From an uncultured Eubacteriales bacterium (GTDB taxonomy: Bacteria; Bacillota; Clostridia; Oscillospirales; Oscillospiraceae): DNA of 49,911 nt. Shown here one piece after another: positions 16,589 to 25,633 of this stretch. Numbering within the stretch: the first letter of the stretch is position 1; each line of letters opens with the position of its first letter. Under the pieces are notes generated by a model that was not told the origin of the DNA, searched no databases, and saw nothing but the letters and a program-made list of their open reading frames with translations. The DNA is taken from the NCBI GenBank assembly GCA_900544295.1, contig UQUO01000013.1:1-49911 (forward strand), in the 5' to 3' direction. The position numbers and the translations under genes were made by a program.

Positions 16589-18321
16589 TTTACGGCCTCC
16601 CTTTCGGGCGTGAAGCCCGTGACCTCGAAGGTGTCCGGGTCCACGATGACGCCGTAATCCGCCTTCGCCTGCTCGGCGGTGATGTACTCGTTTTTCACGT
16701 CCATGGCCACCTTGGCGGGGTCGCGCCTGAGGGGGTCGCCATAGCCGCCGCCCGTGGCGGTGACCATGCGCACGACGTCGTTCGTGTTCATGACGCGCCG
16801 GGCGACGATGCCCATGGGCTCGGAGACGGTGCCGTCGGCGTCGTGGAACTGGAAGTAGTTTATAGAGCCGTCCTTGCCGCCGGCCGCGCCCCAGACGGGC
16901 CACTTGTTGCGCCCGAAGGAGGCGGTGAAGCTCTGGTTCTCGTTCATGGAGCGGTAGGTGCGCACGCAGCCGGAGCCGCCGCGGTATTCGCCCGCGCCCG
17001 CGCCGTCCGTGTGCAGGCTGTACTCATCCACGCGGATGCCGTAGCGCGTCTCGGCCATCTCGACGGGGACGTTGTAGGTCTCGCCGTCGCCGACGCAGAA
17101 CTGGCCGACCTGCCCGTCGTGGCCGCGGCAGGCGCCCCAGCCGCCGACGGTGGGCTCTATGATGAGGTAGTCGTTGCCGAAATCCTGGTGCTGCCCGGCC
17201 ATGAGCACGGTGCAGACCGAGAGCAGGTGCCCCGCGCCCAGGGACTCAGGGAACACGGGCGCGAGTGCCTTCCACACGAGGTCGATGGCGTAGATCATGC
17301 TCTCGTAGTAGCAGGAGGTGGCCGCCGGGCGCTTGGCCTGGAGCACGCTGCCCTCCTCGCAGACTATGCGCAGCGGGGCGAAGACGCCGTCGTTAACCGC
17401 CAGCTCCGGGCCAATGATGGACATGAAGATGACCTTGACGCCCGCGTAGGCCGCCGTTGCGCCGGTGTTCACGCAGCCCGCGACCTGGGGGTCGGAGCCG
17501 GTGAAGTCGGCCAGGAACTCGTCGTCCGTGATGGTGACCTTGACCTTGAGGTGGACGGGGCTGCCGTGGCCGTCGTCGTCCATGTACTCGTCCATCTCCC
17601 AGCTGCCTTTCGGCATCTCGGCCAGACGCTTGCGCGCCACCAGCTCGCCCTGGGCGATGAGCCGCTCCATGGAGCCCTTGACGACCTCGACGCCGTACTT
17701 CTCGCACAGCTCGTTTATCCGCTTCTCGCCCGTGCGCAGGGAGGATATCTGCCCCCACATGTCGCCCTGGGAGATCTGCGGATAGCGCATGTTGCTGCGC
17801 ATGACGTCCCAGACCGGCTCCACCAGCTCGCCGCGGTCAACTAACTTCACGCCGGAGAAGCACATGCCCTCCTGGTAGGTGTTCGTCGCGTCCGTGGTGA
17901 AGGAGCCGGGGGCCATGCCGCCGATGTCGCTCCAGTGGGCCTTGTTGCCCGCAAATGCGATGAGCTCGCCCTTGTAGAAGATGGGCATGACCATGCCCAC
18001 GTCCGACATGTGCGTGCCGCCGCCGATGAAGGGGTCGTTTATGATGTACACGTCGCCGGGGTGGAGGTTTTCCTTGCCGAACTTATCCACAACGGCGCAT
18101 ATCATGGGGGAGATCATGCCGATGAAGCCGGAGACGCCGTTGCCCTGGGTGAGCAGGCGGCCCTCCGCGTCGGCGATGCCGCTGGCATAGTCGAGCGTCT
18201 CGTAGATTATGGGGCTCATCGAGGTCTGGGCAAAGGCGTAGAAGATCTCATTGCTGACCGCTATGAGCGAGTCCTTGACGATATCGAGGGTGACGGGGCT
18301 GATATTGAGCTTCTCAGACAT
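16585..18321 (-). CDS. hyuB: Hydantoinase B/oxoprolinase family protein
   Basis: A 578-residue subunit of the ATP-dependent hydantoinase/oxoprolinase/acetone carboxylase superfamily. Family motifs include PGDVYIINDPFIGGGTHMSD, FAGNKAHWSDIGGMAPGS, GCVNTGATAAYAGVK and TATGGGYGDPLRRDP near the end. HyuB-type chains carry the hydrolytic or carboxylating half of the reaction, using the substrate activated by HyuA. The start codon directly follows the hyuA stop, with GGAGG inside the hyuA end, so the two are tightly coupled. The substrate could be a hydantoin, 5-oxoproline or another cyclic amide; the sequence does not decide. Confidence 0.9.
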   Translation of the reverse strand: MSEKLNISPVTLDIVKDSLIAVSNEIFYAFAQTSMSPIIYETLDYASGIADAEGRLLTQGNGVSGFIGMISPMICAVVDKFGKENLHPGDVYIINDPFIGGGTHMSDVGMVMPIFYKGELIAFAGNKAHWSDIGGMAPGSFTTDATNTYQEGMCFSGVKLVDRGELVEPVWDVMRSNMRYPQISQGDMWGQISSLRTGEKRINELCEKYGVEVVKGSMERLIAQGELVARKRLAEMPKGSWEMDEYMDDDGHGSPVHLKVKVTITDDEFLADFTGSDPQVAGCVNTGATAAYAGVKVIFMSIIGPELAVNDGVFAPLRIVCEEGSVLQAKRPAATSCYYESMIYAIDLVWKALAPVFPESLGAGHLLSVCTVLMAGQHQDFGNDYLIIEPTVGGWGACRGHDGQVGQFCVGDGETYNVPVEMAETRYGIRVDEYSLHTDGAGAGEYRGGSGCVRTYRSMNENQSFTASFGRNKWPVWGAAGGKDGSINYFQFHDADGTVSEPMGIVARRVMNTNDVVRMVTATGGGYGDPLRRDPAKVAMDVKNEYITAEQAKADYGVIVDPDTFEVTGFTPEREAVK

Positions 18322-20367
18322 TTATTCCACCTCCATTTCCACGACAAGATTGCCGAACTTGTCCACACTGAGGCTCTGGCCGGGGCAGACGACCGTAGCC
18401 GTCGTCGGCTCTTCGACCACGAGCGGGCCTTCGGCCCTGGCGCCCGCGCCGAGCTTTGCCCTGTCGTAGATGGGCGTTTCGAGCCAGCCGTCGCCGGAGA
18501 AGAAGACGCGGCGCGTCTCCTTGAGGGCGGAGCCTATATCTCCCTCGTGCGGGGCTATCTCGCGCAGCTCGGGCTTGTGCAGGCGGCCGTAGGCCACGAG
18601 GTGGAGGTTCACTATCTCAGCCGGGGTGTCCGGCAGGCTGAAGGTGTAGAAGTGCTCGTGCGTCCTGTGGAAGCGGGCCATTATCTCGGCCCTGTCGGCC
18701 TCCTGCCAGGGCACGGCTGGGGTCTGGACCTGGACGGTGTGCTCCTGGCCCATGTAGCGCATGTCCGCGATGTAGGTGAACACCGCCTGCTCCTCCGAGA
18801 CGCCCTCCTGGGCGAAGACGGCTCTGGCCTCAGCCATGAGCTCGGTCCACATGGCGTTGAGCTCCTCCATCGGGGCCGTGGAGAAGGAGGTGATGCGGGT
18901 CTGGATAAAGTCGTGCCTGATGTCCGTCATCAGCATGCCCCAGGCGGAGAACACGGAGGCCGCCACGGGCACTACCACCTTGCGGATGTTCAGCTCCTTG
19001 GCGAGCGTGGGGCCGTGCATCGGCCCGCCGCCGCCGAAGGCCACCATCGTGAAATCGCGCGGGTCGTAGCCGCGGCGCACGGAGATGAGCTTCAGGGCGT
19101 TGTTCATGTTCGAGTCCGCGACGCGGATGATGCTCTCCGCCGCGCCCTCCTCGTCCGTGCCGAGCGGCGCGCCGACCTTTTCGCGCAGGGCCGCGCGCAC
19201 GGCGTCCAGATCGACCTCCATGTCGAAGTTCTTGGCCGAGAGCCGCCCGGCGATGAGGTTCGCGTCCGTTGTGGTCGGCTCCGTGCCGCCCTTGCCATAG
19301 GCCACGGGGCCGGGCAGCGCGCCCGCGCTCTTGGGGCCGACCTTTAGAGAGCCGGCCTCGTCCATCCAGGCGATGGAGCCGCCGCCGTTGCCTATCTCCA
19401 CGATGTCCACGACAGGGGCCATGATGGGATAGCCCGCGTTGCGCTCGTCCTTCTCGATGTAGTACGAGGTCGTGACCTTGACCTCGCCCTCGTCTATGAG
19501 GGAGCACTTCGCCGTCGTGCCGCCGACGTCGAAGGCGATGACGTTCCGCTCGCCTATGAGCTTGCCGAGGATGGACGCCCCGAAGACGCCGGCCACGGGG
19601 CCGGACTCGACGACGTTTATGGGCGTCAGCTTCGCCTGAGCAAAGGTGGTCGTGCCGCCGTTGCTCTGCATGATGTAGCGTGCGCCGGAGACGGCGTCCC
19701 CGTCGAGCCGCGTGCCGAGCCTGTCGATGTACGAGGAGGCCGCAGGCATGACGTAGGCGTTCAGTGCCGCCGTGGACGTGCGCTCGTACTCGCGCCACTC
19801 TTTTGTTATGTCAACCGACGGGCAGACAAAGACCTCGGGCCAGAGCTCCTTGACATAGGCCGCGGTCTCGCGCTCGTGCGCCTCGTTGGCGTAGCTGTTT
19901 ATGAAGCAGACGGCGATGGCCTCGACGCCCTCTTTTTTGAAATACTCGACGGCCCGCTCTATATCCTCGCGGCAGAGGGGGGTTATGACCTTGCCGTCGT
20001 AGGAGACGCGCTCTGTGACCTCACGGCGCAGGTAGCGGGGGATGAAAGGCGCGGGCTTTTCAAAGACCATGTTGAAGAGGTCCGGCCTGTTGCCTCGCGC
20101 GAGCTCCAGCACGTCGCGGAAGCCCTTAGTGGTGAGCAGGGCGGTCTTTGCGCCCTTGCGCTCTGTGAGGGCGTTTATGATGGTGGTCGTGCCGTGGAAG
20201 AAGGCGGTTATGCTCTCGGGCGAGACTCCGCTCTTTTCCAGCACGTCCATGACGCCTGCCTCAAAGTTCGGCGGCGTGGTGTGGGCCTTTTCCTGGACGA
20301 GCGCGCCGTCCTCAGAGATGGCCACGAGGTCTGTGAAGGTGCCTCCGATGTCGGTTGCAACTCTCAT
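18322..20367 (-). CDS. hyuA: Hydantoinase/oxoprolinase subunit A
   Basis: A 681-residue ATP-binding subunit of the same superfamily. The N-terminal ATDIGGTFTDLVAI and the internal IAFDVGGTTAKCSLI are the two ASKHA-fold phosphate-binding motifs that activate the substrate by phosphorylation. Other family signatures are FFHGTTTIINALTERKGAKT, YIMQSNGGTTTF, VESGPVAGVFGA and VAFGGGGPMHGP. ATG at 20367 has GGAGGG upstream; the frame extends into the promoter, which excludes earlier starts. It leads a three-gene operon with hyuB and a cupin. The length fits stand-alone HyuA proteins rather than fused eukaryotic-type 5-oxoprolinase. Confidence 0.92.
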   Translation of the reverse strand: MRVATDIGGTFTDLVAISEDGALVQEKAHTTPPNFEAGVMDVLEKSGVSPESITAFFHGTTTIINALTERKGAKTALLTTKGFRDVLELARGNRPDLFNMVFEKPAPFIPRYLRREVTERVSYDGKVITPLCREDIERAVEYFKKEGVEAIAVCFINSYANEAHERETAAYVKELWPEVFVCPSVDITKEWREYERTSTAALNAYVMPAASSYIDRLGTRLDGDAVSGARYIMQSNGGTTTFAQAKLTPINVVESGPVAGVFGASILGKLIGERNVIAFDVGGTTAKCSLIDEGEVKVTTSYYIEKDERNAGYPIMAPVVDIVEIGNGGGSIAWMDEAGSLKVGPKSAGALPGPVAYGKGGTEPTTTDANLIAGRLSAKNFDMEVDLDAVRAALREKVGAPLGTDEEGAAESIIRVADSNMNNALKLISVRRGYDPRDFTMVAFGGGGPMHGPTLAKELNIRKVVVPVAASVFSAWGMLMTDIRHDFIQTRITSFSTAPMEELNAMWTELMAEARAVFAQEGVSEEQAVFTYIADMRYMGQEHTVQVQTPAVPWQEADRAEIMARFHRTHEHFYTFSLPDTPAEIVNLHLVAYGRLHKPELREIAPHEGDIGSALKETRRVFFSGDGWLETPIYDRAKLGAGARAEGPLVVEEPTTATVVCPGQSLSVDKFGNLVVEMEVE

Positions 20368-20428
20368 TTGCCGGTTCCCTCCATTTCTTGTTTCGGTGTT
20401 ATACATATGCTTTGCATATATATGGAGT

Positions 20429-20457
20429 AGGATAGCACCAGGCTCTGCCAATGTCAA
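20429..20457 (-). promoter_or_regulatory. Promoter of the hyuA-hyuB-cupin operon
   Basis: TTGACA (20457-20452), 17-base spacer and TATCCT (20434-20429) on the minus strand. Just downstream, ATATGC-TTT-GCATAT (20405-20419) is a small palindrome near the expected transcript start and may be an operator; no regulator gene lies next to the operon. Confidence 0.65.
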
Positions 20458-20465
20458 TGAAAAAC

Positions 20466-21839
20466 TCAGCCCTCATGGTGCCGCGGGGCGGCGGGGAAGT
20501 CCAGGATCTTCTTTATGAAGACTGCATAAATGATGACGCTGGCGATGGGGCCGAGGACGTCGGACACGGGCTCGGCGTAGAAGACGGCGCGCGCGCCGAA
20601 GGCGGCGGGCAGCCAGAAGAGGGCTGCGAAATAGACGACCTTGCGGAAGGCGGAGAGCGGCAGGGCCAGCTTCACCTGGGCCATGCCGGTGAAGCCGTCC
20701 ACAATGGCGTACTGTATTCCGAGCGGGATGACGGCGAGGGTGCATATGCGGATGGCGTCGAGCGCCTCCGCGGCAAGCTCCGGCTCCGTGGTGAAGAGCC
20801 TGACGAAGAGCCCGCCGCCCAGGCGGGCGAGGGCGAACATCAGGGCGGTGTAGCCCACGCAGAGCAGGGCGATATGCTTTTCGGCCTGGAGTATCCTGTC
20901 GCGCCGGTGCGCGCCGTAGTTGAAGGCGAGGATGGTCTGCGTCCCGCCGGAGATGCCGCCGAGGGGCATGGTGACGACGAGCATGAAGCTCTGGGCGATG
21001 GTGGCGCAGGTTATGAGCCTGTCGCCCAGCTCCGCGCCGCCGTAGCTTTTCAGCACTGCGTTCATGGAGATGATCATGACGCTGTCCACGAAGATGATGA
21101 GGAAGGGCGATATGCCCGTTATGAGTATGCGCCCTATGAGCTTCAGGCTGTAGCCGCCGAAGCCTATGCGCACCTGAACGCTCCTGCCGAAGAGCACGCA
21201 GAGCACATAGACGCAGCTGGCCAGCTGGGAGAGCACCGTGGCCACGGCGGCGCCGGCGACGCCCATGTCAAAGGCGAATATGAACAGCGGGTCGAGCGCG
21301 ATGTTGAGCGCCGCGCCGAGCACGACGGAGAACATGCCCTTTTTCGCAAGGCCCTGGCTGATTATGAACTGATTCATGCCCAGGGAAAGCAGGTTGAAGA
21401 CAGTCCCGCACAGGTAGATGGAGAAATACTCCTCGGCATAGGGATAGGTGACCTCGCTTGCGCCGAAGAACATCAGCATGGGCCGCTGGAGGGGGAAAAC
21501 GACAGCCGTGAGCACTACGGCGCAGACGCACAGGACGAGGAAGCTGTTGGAGAGTATGCGCCGCGCCTCCTCCGGCCTGCCCGCGCCCATGTTTATGCTC
21601 ATGAGCGGCGCGCCGCCGACGCCGACGAGAAAGGCGAAGGCCCCGAGCATGGTGACCACCGGCCCGCAGACGCCGACGCCCGCCAGGGCCGTCTCGCCCG
21701 TCAGCGGGATGTTGCTTATGTATATCCTGTCCACGATGCTGTAGAGCACGCTGACGAACTGCGCCAGCATGCTGGGGAAGGCAATGCGCCAGACGAGCGG
21801 GCGGATGGGGTCGCTGCCCAGATTGTTTTGCATTTTCAC
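20466..21839 (-). CDS. MATE family multidrug/Na+ antiporter
   Basis: A 457-residue membrane protein with about twelve hydrophobic segments in two similar halves, typical of the NorM/DinF-like MATE exporters that expel drugs or toxic metabolites against a Na+ or H+ gradient. Recognisable stretches are RIAFPSMLAQFVSVLYSIVD near the N-terminus, GVGGAPLMSINMGAGRPEEA in the first half and GGISGGTQTILAFNYGAHRR in the second. GTG at 21839 with GGAG eight bases upstream is preferred; GTG at 21857 lies too near the predicted transcript start and lacks a ribosome site, and ATG at 21833 is possible. Substrate unknown. Confidence 0.88.
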   Translation of the reverse strand: MKMQNNLGSDPIRPLVWRIAFPSMLAQFVSVLYSIVDRIYISNIPLTGETALAGVGVCGPVVTMLGAFAFLVGVGGAPLMSINMGAGRPEEARRILSNSFLVLCVCAVVLTAVVFPLQRPMLMFFGASEVTYPYAEEYFSIYLCGTVFNLLSLGMNQFIISQGLAKKGMFSVVLGAALNIALDPLFIFAFDMGVAGAAVATVLSQLASCVYVLCVLFGRSVQVRIGFGGYSLKLIGRILITGISPFLIIFVDSVMIISMNAVLKSYGGAELGDRLITCATIAQSFMLVVTMPLGGISGGTQTILAFNYGAHRRDRILQAEKHIALLCVGYTALMFALARLGGGLFVRLFTTEPELAAEALDAIRICTLAVIPLGIQYAIVDGFTGMAQVKLALPLSAFRKVVYFAALFWLPAAFGARAVFYAEPVSDVLGPIASVIIYAVFIKKILDFPAAPRHHEG

Positions 21840-21876
21840 GGCGTCTGCTCCGTTCACAGAGAATTTTCAAATACAC

Positions 21877-21904
21877 ATTATAGTATATTTCCGCCCCATT
21901 TCAA
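21877..21904 (-). promoter_or_regulatory. Promoter of the MATE gene
   Basis: TTGAAA (21904-21899), 16-base spacer and TATAAT (21882-21877) on the minus strand, about 38 bases before the chosen GTG start. Confidence 0.7.
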
Positions 21905-21915
21905 GGCGGAAACGC

Positions 21916-21943
21916 AAAAAAAGCCCCCCGCGTCTGCGGGGGG
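21916..21943 (-). terminator. Terminator of the 69-residue protein gene
   Basis: On the minus strand an 8-bp stem (21943-21936 with 21931-21924) is followed by a run of seven T at 21922-21916. Confidence 0.85.
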
Positions 21944-21955
21944 CGGTAAAGGGCC

Positions 21956-22165
21956 TCAGATGGCCGCCAGGGCCTCGCGTATCTTTGCCTTTATCTCGGG
22001 GGAAACCTTGCTGTCGGGGACCATGTTGAAGACAGCTTCGACCGTTTTGCCCTTGACGAGCTTGACCATGGGGCTCTTCAGGATCTTGGGGTCGATGGCG
22101 TTCATGGCGTCGCAGGCGGCCTTGTTTTCGAGCAGCTCTCTGACTGTGACCTTGCTGATGTCCAT
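21956..22165 (-). CDS. Small helical protein of unknown function, 69 residues
   Basis: I do not recognise a characterised family. The protein begins MDISKVTVRELLENKAACDA and continues with PKILKSPMVKLVKGKTVEAV and a C-terminal helix SPEIKAKIREALAAI. From memory, the pattern of an xVxELL helix, a short P-I-L-K-S-P-M turn and a closing helix resembles a small domain found alone or at the ends of Clostridial enzymes, but I cannot name it reliably. It is clearly a gene: AAGGAG seven to eight bases before ATG, a promoter upstream and a strong terminator downstream. No membrane segment, signal or cysteine cluster (a single Cys). Monocistronic. Confidence 0.75.
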   Translation of the reverse strand: MDISKVTVRELLENKAACDAMNAIDPKILKSPMVKLVKGKTVEAVFNMVPDSKVSPEIKAKIREALAAI

Positions 22166-22219
22166 TGTTTGTCTCCTTTCATATTGCCCGGGCTTGCCGC
22201 CGCGGGCCGGCTTGACATC

Positions 22220-22248
22220 ACTTTAACATAAAAGTGTCGGTTTTTCAA
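22220..22248 (-). promoter_or_regulatory. Candidate promoter of the 69-residue protein gene
   Basis: TTGAAA (22248-22243), 17-base spacer and TAAAGT (22225-22220) on the minus strand. Confidence 0.5.
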
Positions 22249-22253
22249 GAGTT

Positions 22254-22281
22254 TTGAAATCGGCGCGCGTTATGATATAAT
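22254..22281 (+). promoter_or_regulatory. Promoter of addB-addA
   Basis: TTGAAA (22254-22259), 16-base spacer and TATAAT (22276-22281). The -10 covers an in-frame ATG at 22280, so addB must start further downstream. Confidence 0.7.
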
Positions 22282-22312
22282 GCAGGCAGGAGCGGAAAGG
22301 GGGGCGCAAGCC

Positions 22313-25300
22313 TTGCTTAGACTGATAACAGGCCGGGCCGGAGCGGGTAAGACCGCGCTCATAATGGAGGAGATACGCCGCGCGGCGCTCTCGGGAGAGG
22401 GCGGGCGCGTGCTGCTCGTGCCGGAGCAGTACAGCCACGAGGCGGAGCGGGAGCTGGCCCGCGTCGCGGGGCCGCGCCTGCCGCTCTATGCCGAGGTGCT
22501 GTCCTTCACGGGCCTTGCGCGGAAGGTGGAGGCCGAGCTGGGCGCGGCGGGCCGCAAGGCCCTGGAGCCTGGCGGGAGGCTGCTCTGCATGGCCCTGGCC
22601 CTGGACGGGGTCTATTCCCGCCTGCGCGTCTACGCGGGCGCGCGCCGCTCGCCGGAGCTGCAGCTGGAACTCCTGCGCGCCGTGGACGAGCTGAGCGCCG
22701 CAGGCCTCGACGAGGCCGCTGTGGCGGAGGCCGCGCGGATGGCGGGCGGAGCCCTGGGGCAGAAGCTGGAGGACCTTTCCCTTGTCATGGGCGCTTTCCT
22801 CGCCGCCGTCGGCCCGGAGCACACGGACGCCTCCGAGCGCCTTAGCCGTCTGCTCTCGCGCCTGCCGGAGAGCGCCTTCGGCCGCTCGGGCCACATCTAT
22901 GTGGACGGATTCACGGACTTCACAGGCGTCGAGAGCCGCATCCTCTTCGAGCTGCTCTCCCGCGGCGCGGACATGACGGTCTGCCTCACGCTGGACAGCC
23001 TGGAGGAGGGCAGCGAGGTCTTTGAGCTCTCGCGCCGCACGGCGCGCCGGCTGCTGCGCGAGGCCCGGGAGCGGGGCGTCCCCGCGAGGACGGAGACCCT
23101 GGAGGCGCATGCCGACAGTCCCGCCGATATCCTCGCTGAGTATATGCTCAGCTACACCGAGGCGCGCTTTGACGCCGCGGGCCGCGTGGAGCTGTACACC
23201 GCCGAGAGCGCGGCCGCCGAGTGCGAGCTGGCCGCCTCGCGGGCCATAGAACTCGCGCGCGCCGGCTGCCGCTGGCGGGACATCGCCGTGGCCGTCCGCT
23301 CTTTTGAGGACTACCGCGCGCAGCTGGAGGCGGCCTTTGCCTATTACGGCGTGCCGCTTTTCACCGCGCGGCAGACGGACATAACGCAAAAGCCCCTGCC
23401 GGCGCTCATATCCGCAGCCTATGAATGTGTCTGCGGCGGCTGGGAGCAGCAGGACGTCTTCGCATATCTGCGCACGGGCCTCGCCGGCCTCGATGCGGAC
23501 GAGTGCGACGAGCTGGAAAACTATTGCTTCACCTGGAACATCCGCGGCGCCCAGTGGCTCTCCGAGCGGGACTGGCGCATGCACCCGGATGGCTGGCAGG
23601 GGAAGTTCGACGAGGCCGCGAGAGAGCGCCTCGCGCGGATAAACGACCTGCGCCGCCGGGCCGCCGGGCCTCTGCTGGCGCTCGAATACGCCTGCCGCGA
23701 GGCCGGCAGCGCCAGGGAACAGGCCCTGGCCCTGGCGCAGCTTTTCGAGGACCTGGACCTCGCGGAGCGCCTTGCCGCACGTGCCGACGAGCTGGAGGCC
23801 TCGGGCCGCCTCCAGGCCGCGGACGAGTATGCCCGGCTCTGGGATGCGGCGGTCTCCGCGCTTGAACAGTGCTCCGCCGTCCTGGGCGACGTGGAGCTGG
23901 ACGCCGCGGGCTTCTCGCGGCTCTATCTGCTCGCGCTCTCGCAGTATGACGTGGGCGTCATCCCCGTCTCGCTGGATATGGTCACGGCGGGCGACATGGA
24001 CAGGATGCGCCGACGGCACATAAAGCACCTCATCATCCTCGGCGCCTCGGACGAGCGCCTGCCCGGCCCCACGCGGGAGGGCGGCGTGTTCAGCCCGGAG
24101 GAGCGCCGGACGCTTGCGGAGCTGGGCCTGCCCCTGGACGCCGGGGACGCCGAGCTTTGGCGGGAGTTTTCCCTTATCTACAACTGCGTCTGCCTGCCCT
24201 CGGAGACGCTCACGATAGTCAGCCCATCCCACGGTGCGGACGGCGCTCCGGCGCGGCCGAGCTTCGTGATGAGCCGGGCGGAGCGGCTTTTCGGCCTTTC
24301 TGTAGGCCGCGCGGACAGCCGCGCCTTCCGCGCCTGCGCGCCTGGGCCTGCGCTGGAGCTGGCCGCAGCCGCGCTGCGCGGGGCGGGGGACGCGCTCTCC
24401 AGAGCCGCGGCGGAGTATTTCGGCCGCACGGCCCCTGAGCGCCTGGAGCGCCTGCGCCGCCTCGGCCCGGAGCAGCAGCGCCGCCTCTCAGAGAGCTCGG
24501 CCCGCGCGCTCTACGGGAAGGAGCTGCGCCTTTCGCCCTCGCGGGTGGAAAAGCTGGCCTCCTGCCGCTTCTCCTACTTCCTTAGCTATGGCCTGCGCGC
24601 GAGACCGCGCCGTCCGGCGCAGTTCCGCGCCCCGGAAACGGGCTCTTTCATCCACTATGTCCTCCAGCACGTCGCGGAGGATACGGCTCCGGAGGGCGGC
24701 CTTCCCGCCGCCGCGCCGGAGCGGCTCGACGCCCTGACAGACGAATACGCCCGGCGCTACCTGGAAGAGGAGCTGGGCGGCCTCGAAGGCAGGAGCGCGC
24801 GCTTTGCCTATCTCTACTCCCGCCTTTCCGAGAGCGTGCGCCGCATCGTGCGCGATATGGCGCAGGAGCTGCAAAACTCCGACTTCCGTCCCCTGAGTTT
24901 CGAACTGGATTTCTCCCGCCCGGGCCTCTCGCCCACGGCGGAGCTGCCGGGCGGCGGAAGTGTGCGCCTGGGCGGCATAGCGGACAGGGTGGACGGCTGG
25001 CTGCACGGCGGCAGGCTCTACCTGCGCGTCGTGGACTACAAGACCGGGCGCAAGAGCTTTTCGCTCTCGGATGTGATGTACGGCCTGGGCATGCAGATGC
25101 TGCTCTATCTCTTCGCCCTGGACAGGGCGGGGGAGCAGCTCTACGGCGTGGAGACGGCCCCGGCCGGGGTGCTGTATATCCCGGCGCGGGAGGTGCTGCT
25201 CAGCGAGGAGCACGACCTCACCGACGAGGAGCTTGAAAAAAAGCGCCTGGAAAAGCTCCGCCGCTCGGGCCTTGTGCTGGACGAGCCGGAGGTGCTCCGG

Positions 25301-25633
25301 GCCATGGAGCGGGGCGACGGCGCGCAGCGCCTGCCCGTCCGCTGGCGAGATGGCGTGCCGTCGGGCGACTGCCTGGCCTCTGCGGAGCGCCTGGGCCTGC
25401 TGGGCCGCCGCGTGGAGGAGACGCTCCGCGCCCTGGCGGGCCAGCTGAGGGCGGGCAGCATCACCGCCGACCCCTGCTACAAGAGCGCGCAGGAGAACGC
25501 CTGCCTCTGGTGCGAATACGCTGAGGCCTGCCGTTTTTCCGAGGGCGAGGGCGGCGACAGGCGGCGCTATCTGCCCAAACTGAGCGCCACGCGCGTTTGG
25601 GACATGCTGGAAGGAGGCGGGGAAAATGGCTGA
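22313..25633 (+). CDS. addB: ATP-dependent helicase/nuclease subunit B
   Basis: A 1106-residue subunit of the AddAB helicase-nuclease, which resects double-strand breaks for RecA-dependent repair in Firmicutes. The Walker A motif ITGRAGAGKT lies at the very N-terminus. The C-terminal nuclease domain has VVDYKTGRKSFS and the split iron-sulfur site: a first cysteine in LASCRFSYFLSYG and the cluster ACLWCEYAEAC (C-x2-C-x5-C) near the end. The inactivated helicase core in the middle lacks the full motif set, as is normal for AddB. TTG at 22313 with an AAAGGGGGG site eight bases before it is chosen, since ATG at 22280 overlaps the -10. The last eight bases overlap addA. Confidence 0.93.
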   Translation: MLRLITGRAGAGKTALIMEEIRRAALSGEGGRVLLVPEQYSHEAERELARVAGPRLPLYAEVLSFTGLARKVEAELGAAGRKALEPGGRLLCMALALDGVYSRLRVYAGARRSPELQLELLRAVDELSAAGLDEAAVAEAARMAGGALGQKLEDLSLVMGAFLAAVGPEHTDASERLSRLLSRLPESAFGRSGHIYVDGFTDFTGVESRILFELLSRGADMTVCLTLDSLEEGSEVFELSRRTARRLLREARERGVPARTETLEAHADSPADILAEYMLSYTEARFDAAGRVELYTAESAAAECELAASRAIELARAGCRWRDIAVAVRSFEDYRAQLEAAFAYYGVPLFTARQTDITQKPLPALISAAYECVCGGWEQQDVFAYLRTGLAGLDADECDELENYCFTWNIRGAQWLSERDWRMHPDGWQGKFDEAARERLARINDLRRRAAGPLLALEYACREAGSAREQALALAQLFEDLDLAERLAARADELEASGRLQAADEYARLWDAAVSALEQCSAVLGDVELDAAGFSRLYLLALSQYDVGVIPVSLDMVTAGDMDRMRRRHIKHLIILGASDERLPGPTREGGVFSPEERRTLAELGLPLDAGDAELWREFSLIYNCVCLPSETLTIVSPSHGADGAPARPSFVMSRAERLFGLSVGRADSRAFRACAPGPALELAAAALRGAGDALSRAAAEYFGRTAPERLERLRRLGPEQQRRLSESSARALYGKELRLSPSRVEKLASCRFSYFLSYGLRARPRRPAQFRAPETGSFIHYVLQHVAEDTAPEGGLPAAAPERLDALTDEYARRYLEEELGGLEGRSARFAYLYSRLSESVRRIVRDMAQELQNSDFRPLSFELDFSRPGLSPTAELPGGGSVRLGGIADRVDGWLHGGRLYLRVVDYKTGRKSFSLSDVMYGLGMQMLLYLFALDRAGEQLYGVETAPAGVLYIPAREVLLSEEHDLTDEELEKKRLEKLRRSGLVLDEPEVLRAMERGDGAQRLPVRWRDGVPSGDCLASAERLGLLGRRVEETLRALAGQLRAGSITADPCYKSAQENACLWCEYAEACRFSEGEGGDRRRYLPKLSATRVWDMLEGGGENG

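Noticed and set aside
20451..22226. A 591-codon plus-strand frame opposite the MATE gene
   Set aside because: Low-complexity Glu/Ala/His-rich product without motifs, crossing three intergenic elements. The minus strand encodes the MATE exporter and the 69-residue protein.
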